From positions 1-18,621 of the forward strand of contig JAOUPD010000010.1 in NCBI GenBank assembly GCA_029880065.1: DNA of 18,621 bases, read 5' to 3'. The translations under genes were made by a program, and so were the position numbers. Of the stretch, positions 7,616 to 13,585 are shown piece by piece (position 1 is the first letter of the stretch; every line of letters starts with the position of its first letter). The notes beneath the pieces are model-generated. The model was not told the DNA's origin. It ran no database searches and worked only from the letters and a program-made list of their open reading frames with translations. The DNA is from Hadesarchaea archaeon. GTDB taxonomy: Archaea; Hadarchaeota; Hadarchaeia; Hadarchaeales; Hadarchaeaceae.

Positions 7616-8050
7616 TTGAGGTCCACAGGTTACAAGCTCGGCAGATTCTTCTTGTGTGGGTTCAAGCACAATTCAGCGTTCGTACAGTCGATCAAAAATT
7701 TCGCGAAGGAGAAACGAGTCACGATTGCGGGCTTCACAGTAATCGGTGCGGTCAAAAAGGCAAAGCTGGCTTGTTACGACCAAGTGAAGCATGAGTATGA
7801 ACAAATTAAACTCGACGAGCCCTTGGAGATCGCGAGTTGTTTCGGCAACCTCTCGCTCAAGGACGGCAAACCATTTGTGCACATCCATGCTGTGCTCGCC
7901 GACGCAACAGGCAAAACCTATTCGGGGCACCTGATCAATGCGACGGTTTTCGCGGCCGAGCTTCACCTTCAAGAGCTGCTGGGTAATAAACTCGAACGGG
8001 AATACGATCCAACAACTGGCCTTGCGCTGTGGGAGTTTGAGGATCGATAA
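7616..8050 (+). CDS. PPC/DUF296-domain protein
   Basis: A 144-residue single-domain protein of the PPC (DUF296, PD1-like) family. In plants the domain accompanies AT-hooks; archaeal and bacterial members are free-standing, trimeric, and of unsettled function. The metal-site pattern is FVHIHAVLADATGKTYSGHL (87-106), giving His89, His91 and His105; the family usually has GGH where this has SGH. The core IAGFTVIGAVKKAKLACYD (37-55) and IASCFGNLSLKDGKPF (72-87) match the conserved strands. No AT-hook is present, so DNA binding is not supported by the sequence. The start is TTG, chosen because AGGAGGAAGG lies 10 nt upstream and no ATG is near. It is convergent with queC, 46 nt away. Confidence 0.85.
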   Translation: MRSTGYKLGRFFLCGFKHNSAFVQSIKNFAKEKRVTIAGFTVIGAVKKAKLACYDQVKHEYEQIKLDEPLEIASCFGNLSLKDGKPFVHIHAVLADATGKTYSGHLINATVFAAELHLQELLGNKLEREYDPTTGLALWEFEDR

Positions 8051-8096
8051 GGTAAATCCGCTAAGACGGTAAATCATTGCGGATGATGCCAAATGA

Positions 8097-8771
8097 TTAA
8101 GCTGATGGCTTGGCTTCTGGCGGCTTCGCATAAATCGTCGGGTCTTTAACGCCAGCCCTCTCGAACGCGCGCTTTCTGTTTCGACATGACTCGCAGCGTC
8201 CACAGTGAAGCTCGCGATTCAAGTAGCAACTCCACGTAAGCTCAAGAGGAACCCCAAGTTCAACGGCCAGCTTTATCGCTTCGGCTTTTGTCTTGTCTGC
8301 CAGCGGGTTTCTTACGGTGAGCTTGGATTCTGTGCCAAGCGATATCGCCTGAGCAATGGCGGAGACAAACTCTTGCCTGCAGTCTGGATAAAATCGTGCG
8401 TCGTCCTCTTGTGCGCCATAAAAAATTACTTCTGCTCCGATCGTCGCTGCATACCCTGCGGCAATGGCGAGCAGGATACCATTTCTAAATGGCACGATTA
8501 TGCTTTGCTCGAACTTTTCGGGCATGGGCATTTGCTCATCGAGAAGTACAGTGGCACCAGGGCCGTAAAGCTGCTTTAGAAATGAGATGTCGACAACGCG
8601 GTGCTCTTTGGCACCCAGCGCCTTAGCGATTTTTTTGGCGCTTTCGATTTCATTGGTCGCAATTTGTCCGTAGTTGAAGGAAAGACAATAAAGTTTGTAG
8701 CCCTCATGCTTCGCTATCGCCGCCGCCGTAGCGCTATCGAGTCCGCCGGAAAGCAAACAAACTGCTTTCAT
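8097..8771 (-). CDS. queC: 7-cyano-7-deazaguanine (preQ0) synthase
   Basis: QueC converts 7-carboxy-7-deazaguanine and ammonia to preQ0 with ATP. In archaea preQ0 is inserted into tRNA and becomes archaeosine. The PP-loop is LLSGGLDSATA (6-16). Further family motifs are SFNYGQ (31-36), VPFRNGILLAIAAGYA (93-108) and the acidic QEDDARFYPDCRQEF (121-135). Zinc ligands are Cys182, Cys190, Cys193 and Cys196 in SCYLNRELHCGRCESC. The end (DPTIYA) is typical. The 224-residue length is normal. The start is ATG with only a weak AAGAGAAA upstream; a TATA-like TTTTTATTTTC near 8803-8814 on the minus strand is a plausible promoter. Other archaeosine genes (QueD, QueE, TGT) are not nearby, so it is a stand-alone gene. 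Confidence 0.95.
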   Translation of the reverse strand: MKAVCLLSGGLDSATAAAIAKHEGYKLYCLSFNYGQIATNEIESAKKIAKALGAKEHRVVDISFLKQLYGPGATVLLDEQMPMPEKFEQSIIVPFRNGILLAIAAGYAATIGAEVIFYGAQEDDARFYPDCRQEFVSAIAQAISLGTESKLTVRNPLADKTKAEAIKLAVELGVPLELTWSCYLNRELHCGRCESCRNRKRAFERAGVKDPTIYAKPPEAKPSA

Positions 8772-9008
8772 TTTCTCTTTTTTAACTTACGTCCTGAAAA
8801 TAAAAATTCAACATTTTCAACGATTAGATCTCAAGAGGACTCAAGCTTGATTAGATTGGCATGGTCAAGCGGTTCGAGAAGACGACTCCACAGCAAAGGG
8901 TAAACCTAAATTTCAACCATCTAAAGCAGAGAACCTCTTTAGGGTTGTTTAAATGAAGCCGAAAAAAGATAAGTCTGCAGAGGATGTACTTGTTTAAGGG
9001 GAAAATTC

Positions 9009-9701
9009 ATGATTACAGCCAAAGCGGTTATATTTGATTACGATTGCACACTGGTCGACACGCTCAAAAGATTTCATGATGTTTTTGATCAATTGCTCAG
9101 AGAGCGTGGGGATGAACCACTAGGGTGGGATGAATTCTTCAAATATTATATTGCGGACACGCTTGATGGCGTAATTACTGCACCGTTCAATAAAGAACGA
9201 GGACGAAAGCTGCATGAGTTCTGGCTCGAGTTTTTGCGAAGATATCGAGCGGACGATCCGGGAAGCAAGCTGATCCCGGGCGTGAGGGAAGTTTTTCAAA
9301 AGCTCAACGACGCTGGTATCCCCATCGCGGTCATCACGAGCTGCATCGCGCCTAAGGCTAAAATAAAAGAGGAGTTGGCGAGTTTTGGGCTTGATAAATT
9401 TGTGAAGGCGATCGTTACTGGAGATGATGCTGTTAAAGATTTAGATGAGCAGCACCACTTCTCCAAGGTCGAGATCTTAAGGCTCGCGGTCGAAAGGCTT
9501 GGAGTCGACCCTAGGGACTGTGTGGTTGTGGGGGATTACTGGAATGATGTGAGGGACGGCAAAATCCTAGGCGCACGAACAGTCGCCGTGCTGACTGGCC
9601 TGATGCGGCGGGAACTCCTAGAAAAGTACGGCCCAGACGCTATCATCGAGAGCGTTCGTGGCCTGCCAAAGGTTGTTAAATTTGAAACTCAAAAGTTATG
9701 A
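9009..9701 (+). CDS. HAD-superfamily phosphatase (phosphoglycolate phosphatase-like)
   Basis: A 230-residue haloacid dehalogenase-family hydrolase. Motif I is FDYDCTLVDT (9-18), with nucleophile Asp10 and acid/base Asp12; motif II is VITS (108-111); the motif III Lys is probably Lys153; motif IV is VVGDYWNDV (173-181), with Asp176 and Asp180 binding Mg2+. The cap is a helical C1 insert between residues 19 and 90, as in the Gph/PSPase-like subgroup. The substrate cannot be named. The ATG has AGGGG 9 nt upstream. It heads a compact plus-strand cluster (HAD, Mth938-like, ThpR) with gaps of 10 and 8 nt, so the three are probably one transcript. Confidence 0.9.
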   Translation: MITAKAVIFDYDCTLVDTLKRFHDVFDQLLRERGDEPLGWDEFFKYYIADTLDGVITAPFNKERGRKLHEFWLEFLRRYRADDPGSKLIPGVREVFQKLNDAGIPIAVITSCIAPKAKIKEELASFGLDKFVKAIVTGDDAVKDLDEQHHFSKVEILRLAVERLGVDPRDCVVVGDYWNDVRDGKILGARTVAVLTGLMRRELLEKYGPDAIIESVRGLPKVVKFETQKL

Positions 9702-9711
9702 AGGTGGTTGA

Positions 9712-10053
9712 ATGGTTCGCATTGATGGAACGAGCTTCGGAAGCATCACCGTGGATGGCGAGCACTACCCTCATGACGTTTGGATTTTAGCTGATGGTTC
9801 GATCAGAAGACGGAATCGAAACCATGAGTTCACGCTTAACGAGTTCGACTTCCTGCTCGAGGGAAAGCCGGAGCTGGTCATAGTGGGAACTGGTCAGTCA
9901 GGTTGCGTCCAAATTGACAAAGAAGCAACTGAGTTAGCAGTGAAAAAAAGGGTTAAGATAATCGATGATATCACCCCAGATGCCCTCAAGCGATACAACG
10001 AGGAGGCAAATGCAGGGCGAAAGGTGGCCGGCGCATTTCACGTCACATGCTAG
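9712..10053 (+). CDS. Mth938-like (DUF498/DUF598) domain protein
   Basis: A 113-residue protein spanning one Mth938-like domain (DUF498), the fold shared with NDUFAF3 and AAMDC. Its molecular role in archaea is unknown. It opens with FGSITVDGEHYPHDVWILADG (9-29) and has the signature LVIVGTGQSGCVQI (55-68), followed by AVKKRVKIIDDITPDALKRYNE. The conserved GTG loop suggests binding of a small molecule or anion, but no catalytic residues are evident. AAGGTGG lies 6 nt before the ATG. It is the middle gene of the HAD-DUF498-ThpR cluster. Confidence 0.85.
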   Translation: MVRIDGTSFGSITVDGEHYPHDVWILADGSIRRRNRNHEFTLNEFDFLLEGKPELVIVGTGQSGCVQIDKEATELAVKKRVKIIDDITPDALKRYNEEANAGRKVAGAFHVTC

Positions 10054-10061
10054 GTGTCCAA

Positions 10062-10631
10062 ATGGTGCGAGCTTTCATCGGAATCGATATCGACGAGGCG
10101 GTCAGACAGAAACTGGCGGCCGCTCAAGATCAACTTCAGACAACCGGGGCGCAGCTCAAGCTCGTCGAACCACCCAACATCCACGTGACGATGAAATTTC
10201 TCGGGGAGGTTTCCGAAGACAGGGTTGGTGAAATTGCTGAGGCGTTGAAAAGGGCCGCTACGGGAACAGGGCAATTCGACATCGGGGTTAAGGGCATAGG
10301 TGTCTTCCCGAACCTGCGCTATATCCGAGTCGTGTGGGCAGGTGTGGCCGAGGGAAGTGATGAGGTCATCGGTCTCCATCAAGGGATCGACCGCGAGCTG
10401 GGGCTGCTGGGGTTCCGCTCAGAGCGAGATTTCGTTCCCCACCTAACAATTGCCCGGGTTAAAACGGCTAAGCAAAAGGAGCGGCTAGCAGCGTTTGTCA
10501 AAGAAATGGTCGACGTAGAGTTTGGAGTGACGCGTGCTCAAGCAGTTGAACTGAAACAAAGTACACTGACCCCTAAAGGGCCAATTTACAGTACGCTCGC
10601 TCGGGTAGAACTCGTAACCAAAAAAATTTAA
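10062..10631 (+). CDS. thpR: RNA 2',3'-cyclic phosphodiesterase (2'-5' RNA ligase family)
   Basis: A 189-residue member of the 2H phosphoesterase family (LigT/ThpR), which hydrolyses 2',3'-cyclic phosphate RNA ends to 2'-phosphates and, in reverse, joins 2'-5' ends. The two catalytic motifs are HVTM (41-44, His41 and Thr43) and HLTI (127-130, His127 and Thr129). I chose the ATG at 10062 over the one at 10047 (which overlaps the preceding stop as ATGCTAG): the protein then begins MVRAFIGIDI, the usual family N-terminus, and AGGTG lies about 7 nt upstream. It is the last gene of its cluster. ThpR and the CCA-adding enzyme are often neighbours in archaea; here the CCA gene lies 0.6 kb away on the other strand. 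Confidence 0.92.
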   Translation: MVRAFIGIDIDEAVRQKLAAAQDQLQTTGAQLKLVEPPNIHVTMKFLGEVSEDRVGEIAEALKRAATGTGQFDIGVKGIGVFPNLRYIRVVWAGVAEGSDEVIGLHQGIDRELGLLGFRSERDFVPHLTIARVKTAKQKERLAAFVKEMVDVEFGVTRAQAVELKQSTLTPKGPIYSTLARVELVTKKI

Positions 10632-10743
10632 AGCGTTACTGGGAATTAGAAGACGTTCGATCCTTGTGTCGGTATCAAGCTCCTCGGCGGACTTTGTGTG
10701 TATTGAAAAACTTCTTGATGATTGTATGCTTGAAAATGCTGAG

Positions 10744-11055
10744 TTAATGTGCTAGAATGGATAGACTTACAGGTACACATAGAACGAGCAGGAGTGTGAT
10801 GAAAAGAGCCCCGATGATGGCTAAGACAACCTTCGGTTTTTTCGCTGGCGCCCTGAAACTCATAAATATCCGAGCTGGCGCCGCGAAGCCCATAACTATC
10901 CAAAAGATACCTAAAATGATAAGGAAGGTACCAACCGGCGGCACCCTCACCCGCCAAAAGTTGGTAACTCCAATAAATGCCCCCCAGTATCCGACCACTA
11001 TAGCTAAAATTCCTAAAATCATTATAAAAATTCTTCCTCTGATTGCTTTCACCAT
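10744..11055 (-). CDS. Small membrane protein, unknown function
   Basis: A 103-residue protein with three predicted membrane segments (about 9-30, 40-60 and 76-98) separated by short basic loops (RVR, KKPK). There is no recognised domain and no conserved polar residue inside the membrane parts apart from a Trp/Tyr-rich first segment. The ATG is preceded by GGG within TTGGGCTAAA; an AT-rich tract (TTAAATAG on the minus strand, about 11083-11090) could be its TATA box. Coding is supported by the clean hydrophobic pattern and by the lack of any better ORF here. It sits alone between thpR (convergent) and the CCA-adding enzyme. Confidence 0.65.
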   Translation of the reverse strand: MVKAIRGRIFIMILGILAIVVGYWGAFIGVTNFWRVRVPPVGTFLIILGIFWIVMGFAAPARIFMSFRAPAKKPKVVLAIIGALFITLLLVLCVPVSLSILAH

Positions 11056-11229
11056 TTTAGCCCAAGTAGATAATAAACGAGAATCTATTTAATGTTAATT
11101 TTGTGAGAGTTTGAAATCGGGTTAGTGTGGTAATTTGGGTATCAAATCTTTAGTCAAGTTTTTCTTTTAACAATATTCAATCGACTCTTTCTTTAGATTC
11201 CATAAAGTATTCATAATTAATTCTTTATG

Positions 11230-12615
11230 CTACCGATACCAAGGCAGGCAGAGCGTTAAATATTCGGAGATAAACGCGCGAACTTTTTCATCCCCACAGA
11301 GCTGCACGATATCTTTTCCTTTGTAAATTTGATATCCCTTTGCGATTGCTTCACCCACGTGCCTACCGAGGGTTGCACGTTCCTTTAACGCTTGATTAAG
11401 TACCTCCTCCGCGTTTGACCGTTCGCGCTCGAGTTCGAAGACCAGCCTTCCTGTAACATTCGTGAATGGGCCGGCGAATTTTTGTTTTGATTTAAGGTGG
11501 GTTTGGATGAAATCCTTGACTTCAATCGAAACTGGTGGTCCAATGTGGGTCCGAACCTTGGGGAGCTTCGCCGCCGCCAGCTCGAGCAGGATGAGGGCCC
11601 GAGAATTAGACCACACATCGCTCCGCATCACCTCAAACCCAGTCCGCGTCAGCCGCATCACGAGAGTCCGCTCAGCTTTCCGGAGCTGAGGATAGAGCAC
11701 ATCGGGAACGACATCGGGCGAGGAAAAAGTGACGCAAAACAAGGCCGTCCCTCTACGCTTTAATATTGCTCGAATCTGCCGTGCGCTCAGCTTTCGCACG
11801 GGATTGGGGGAGAAAAATCGCTCGCTCGACCCTAGTGCAAAATCCTGACAAGCGCGAACGAAAGTGGCGAAGTTCTGCATCGAAACCGCGGCGCCCACGT
11901 TCCGGCTCGCGTCGACGGGATCTATGACGATAAGCGGCTGCCCCTCAAACATTCTCTTAGCTTCAGAGGGATCGGGGTAACTGCTTTCGGGGTCAATGAC
12001 CGTGCTTGGCTTCCAACCGCTCGCGCTTTCTACTAACTTTTCAAATGATCCGTAGTGCAGCACGAGGAGCTCGCAGAGATATCCTGAGAAACCCTGCACC
12101 TTCAGCTCCGAGCCATAGCAACCAACACCGAGCATGAATTTTTTCGTCAGCAGCACTTCATCAGCAAGTTCGGAAGTCAGATGTTCAGTGATGTAGCGCT
12201 GGTGGTGGGGTGAGCGATCGACCGCACTTTTGATTTCACTTGGTTTGGCGACATCGTAGCATGGCACTAGGTCGACATCGAACCCCTTGAACCTCGTGGT
12301 CACGTAGGGGTGCTCGGCGAACTGCTCCTTTCCATTGGCGCCGGCCACCTCCCGCGCCACTGCTAGCCCTTGACGTTCGAGTTCCTCCCGCGGGAGCTCC
12401 TCAGGAAAGAGGATGAAAATATCGATGTCCCGCTCGGAGCGAAGCCAAGTGTCGCGCGCGGCTGAGCCCACGAGCATCGCCTTTGCATCGATGTCGAGTT
12501 TCGCGCAGGCGGCATTTGTCTGCCCGATGAGCTCGGCCGCCGTCTGCTCGAGGCGCTTCCGGTCAGCCGGGGTTGGTTTGACTTGCTTTAGAACCGATTT
12601 CAAAATTTCGTCCAT
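11230..12615 (-). CDS. cca: CCA-adding tRNA nucleotidyltransferase, archaeal class I
   Basis: A 461-residue class I CCA-adding enzyme, which builds or repairs the 3' CCA of tRNAs from CTP and ATP without a template. The nucleotidyltransferase head has LVGSAARDTWLRSERDIDIF (48-67), with the GS pair and metal-binding Asp63 and Asp65; the third carboxylate is Asp115 in GFDVDLVPCYDV (111-122). The neck and body follow: HHQRYITEHL, LLTKKFMLGVGCYGSELKVQGFSGYLCELLV and PLIVIDPVDASRNVGAAVS, all family hallmarks. Length is normal for archaea. The first in-frame ATG is used. A TATA-like ATATAAATT lies about 25 nt upstream, so the transcript is probably leaderless. Confidence 0.97.
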   Translation of the reverse strand: MDEILKSVLKQVKPTPADRKRLEQTAAELIGQTNAACAKLDIDAKAMLVGSAARDTWLRSERDIDIFILFPEELPREELERQGLAVAREVAGANGKEQFAEHPYVTTRFKGFDVDLVPCYDVAKPSEIKSAVDRSPHHQRYITEHLTSELADEVLLTKKFMLGVGCYGSELKVQGFSGYLCELLVLHYGSFEKLVESASGWKPSTVIDPESSYPDPSEAKRMFEGQPLIVIDPVDASRNVGAAVSMQNFATFVRACQDFALGSSERFFSPNPVRKLSARQIRAILKRRGTALFCVTFSSPDVVPDVLYPQLRKAERTLVMRLTRTGFEVMRSDVWSNSRALILLELAAAKLPKVRTHIGPPVSIEVKDFIQTHLKSKQKFAGPFTNVTGRLVFELERERSNAEEVLNQALKERATLGRHVGEAIAKGYQIYKGKDIVQLCGDEKVRAFISEYLTLCLPWYR

Positions 12616-12630
12616 CTGCTCCCGAACACC

Positions 12631-12639
12631 AATTTATAT
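12631..12639 (-). promoter_or_regulatory. TATA box of cca
   Basis: On the minus strand the sequence reads ATATAAATT. Its centre is about 20 nt before the cca ATG, so transcription should start at or within a few bases of the start codon, fitting the absence of a Shine-Dalgarno site. Confidence 0.6.
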
Positions 12640-12680
12640 CTGGCGTTAAATGTCTAGCGCTTTCTCATTTTGGAAGGGGA

Positions 12681-12693
12681 TTAGATAATCTAA
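12681..12693. repeat. Perfect 13-bp palindrome TTAGATAATCTAA
   Basis: Two 6-bp arms (TTAGAT and ATCTAA) flank a single A, 42-54 nt upstream of the cca TATA box and downstream of the AbrB-like gene. It could be an operator or part of an end-of-gene structure; the flanks also hold loosely paired GGGGAT and ATCCCC segments. No function is assigned. Confidence 0.4.
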
Positions 12694-12765
12694 CACTCCT
12701 TTGTCTATCCCCCTTGCCCTGCAACTTTACACGCGCTAACGACAGACAAGCCTAGGAAGTGGAAA

Positions 12766-12936
12766 CTAAAGCTCCATCCCCTTTTCGATGACGATTTTCT
12801 TTTCGCCCTTCTCCTCGACCACAGAAATCTTCACGATTGTCTTGTCGTTCCACTTCAGCGCCTTGGCTTCGGGCGTCACAAACACGACATAATTATCGTG
12901 CCAGTGTACCAGCTTCTTGGCCTTTTTGCTTAGCAC
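12766..12936 (-). CDS. Small AbrB/SpoVT-like protein (56 aa)
   Basis: An ORF of 56 codons with a GTG start. The protein is basic (an N-terminal KKAKK run) and has the pattern of an AbrB/MazE swapped-hairpin domain: HWHDNYVVFVTPEAKALKWND (11-31, with the Pro after a hydrophobic strand) followed by KTIVKISVVEEKGEKKIVIEK (32-52). That fits a small DNA-binding repressor or antitoxin-like regulator, but the match is by pattern only. GTG is the only start codon in the open stretch. A TATA-like ATATATTTA on the minus strand lies about 25 nt upstream, so a leaderless transcript is likely; GGGAG about 17 nt upstream is too far to be a normal ribosome site. It is divergent from the structured RNA and separated from it by the repeat cluster at 12976-13010. 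Confidence 0.6.
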   Translation of the reverse strand: MLSKKAKKLVHWHDNYVVFVTPEAKALKWNDKTIVKISVVEEKGEKKIVIEKGMEL

Positions 12937-12956
12937 TTTCTTGGTTAATGAACTCC

Positions 12957-12967
12957 CTAATAAATAT
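12957..12967 (-). promoter_or_regulatory. Probable TATA box of the AbrB-like gene
   Basis: The minus strand reads CATATATTTAT here, about 25 nt upstream of the GTG start codon. Together with the opposite TATA box at 13012-13019 it brackets the TAAACGTG repeat cluster. Confidence 0.45.
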
Positions 12968-12975
12968 ATGATAAA

Positions 12976-13010
12976 AACACGTTAAGAAAGTTAAACGTGC
13001 TAAACGTGTT
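12976..13010. promoter_or_regulatory. Operator-like cluster of TAAACGTG sites in a divergent promoter
   Basis: There are two tandem copies, TAAACGTG at 12992-12999 and 13001-13008 (9-bp period), and one inverted copy (AACACGTTA, 12976-12984). The outer arms make a perfect 8-bp inverted repeat, AACACGTT (12976-12983) and AACGTGTT (13003-13010). The cluster lies exactly between the two opposite TATA-like boxes, where a bound protein could control both the AbrB-like gene and the RNA. Confidence 0.6.
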
Positions 13011-13011
13011 A

Positions 13012-13019
13012 TTTATAAA
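13012..13019 (+). promoter_or_regulatory. TATA box of the candidate structured RNA
   Basis: The sequence TTTATAAA is a strong archaeal TATA match. A start about 25 nt downstream falls at 13038-13041, which is where the first helix of the predicted RNA begins (GTTGGTT, 13041). Confidence 0.6.
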
Positions 13020-13039
13020 CCCGCAAACAGAAGTGTGTT

Positions 13040-13385
13040 CGTTGGTTCAAGGAGGCGAGAGGGTTGAATAGCATATATCTCAGGGTATCAAGGGTTCTAA
13101 CCAACAATTCGCAAGCAAGAAAGCTGAATAGGTGCATTTACCTCCCGCGCATTCTGCTGGTGTGGGTTTCCCGAAGGCGCAAGCTTTTGGGTGAGGTTAT
13201 CCATCCTACCGCACCAGCAGGCGCAAGGAGGGCGGTGGTGAAAGGCCGACGGCGGCGTAATGAACCGCGCTGGTAAGCGATTATGTGGCAGGGACGGGTT
13301 CAAATGCCCTCATACTCCCCGAGCGCGGCGGGGCCTGGTCCCGGGTATTTTTGCGTGCGACCGCCGGGGCCCGCCACAACTTGGA
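13040..13385 (+). ncRNA. Orphan structured RNA candidate, about 340 nt
   Basis: This stretch is GC-rich between AT-rich flanks, begins about 25 nt after a TATA box, and folds into many helices. The clearest are: GTTGGTT 13041-13047 with AACCAAC 13099-13105; a long arm with CCTCC 13141-13145/GGAGG 13227-13231, GCGC 13147-13150/GCGC 13221-13224, and 12 continuous pairs 13154-13165/13209-13220, inside which sits a 9-bp hairpin 13170-13178/13183-13191 capped by a GCAA (GNRA) tetraloop; CCGCGCT 13265-13271/AGCGCGG 13322-13328, enclosing TATG/CATA and AGGG/CCCT pairs; GTCCCGG 13338-13344/CCGGGGC 13364-13370; and GGCGG 13231-13235/CCGCC 13371-13375 as a possible closing stem. I looked for the conserved cores of RNase P RNA (GAAAGUCC, ACAGAA), SRP RNA (GUCAGG with GGAAG), 5S rRNA and tRNA on both strands and found none. 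Ends are approximate. Confidence 0.6.
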
Positions 13386-13426
13386 AGAGAGCGGGTATTC
13401 AGTAAAAAAATAAGTTGAATATTTCT

Positions 13427-13585
13427 ATGGGGTCTGCTAGGAACATTGTTAGAGCGATGAAAAGAGACAAGTTAATTGACGTATTTGAAAAAGGAAAGTA
13501 TCGATACTTGAGTGACTCTAGGAGAAAGTACCCGCAAACTAAGTTTAGATTCACAAACTCCAGTAAGGAGAAAGAAATTTTTTAA
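13427..13585 (+). CDS. Doubtful small ORF (52 aa)
   Basis: An ATG-started ORF just after the structured RNA encodes a basic 52-residue peptide (starts MGSARNIVRAMKRDKLIDVF, ends SSKEKEIF). It has no visible Shine-Dalgarno site, no known domain, and its last 35 nt overlap the 3' end of the histone-deacetylase-family gene on the other strand. It could be a small basic protein expressed with the RNA or a chance ORF in AT-rich sequence. Confidence 0.2.
   Translation: MGSARNIVRAMKRDKLIDVFEKGKYRYLSDSRRKYPQTKFRFTNSSKEKEIF

Noticed and set aside
8772..9008. 237-nt gap between queC and the HAD gene, checked for a preQ-type riboswitch or RNA gene
   Set aside because: Apart from a TATA-like tract for queC, I see no stable helices or recognised aptamer sequence; the only ORFs are very short.
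10717..10742. Possible C/D box guide RNA (TGATGA and CTGA) downstream of thpR
   Set aside because: Only one C and one D-like box are present at an acceptable spacing; the second C'/D pair is missing.
13064..13276. 70-codon plus-strand ORF (Arg-rich) inside the GC-rich stretch
   Set aside because: It lies wholly within the predicted RNA helices, has a biased Arg-rich composition from GC-rich structure, no domain, and a TTG start; the RNA explains the sequence better.
13290..13320. GGGTTCAAATGCCC, which looks like a tRNA T-arm
   Set aside because: The loop is one base too long for a standard T-loop, the 5-bp stem does not form, and no acceptor, D or anticodon arms fit around it on either strand.
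13040..13385. Identity as RNase P or SRP RNA
   Set aside because: The universal cores (GAAAGUCC and ACAGAA for RNase P; GUCAGG with GGAAG for SRP) were searched for on both strands by eye and not found; a covariance search could still overturn this.
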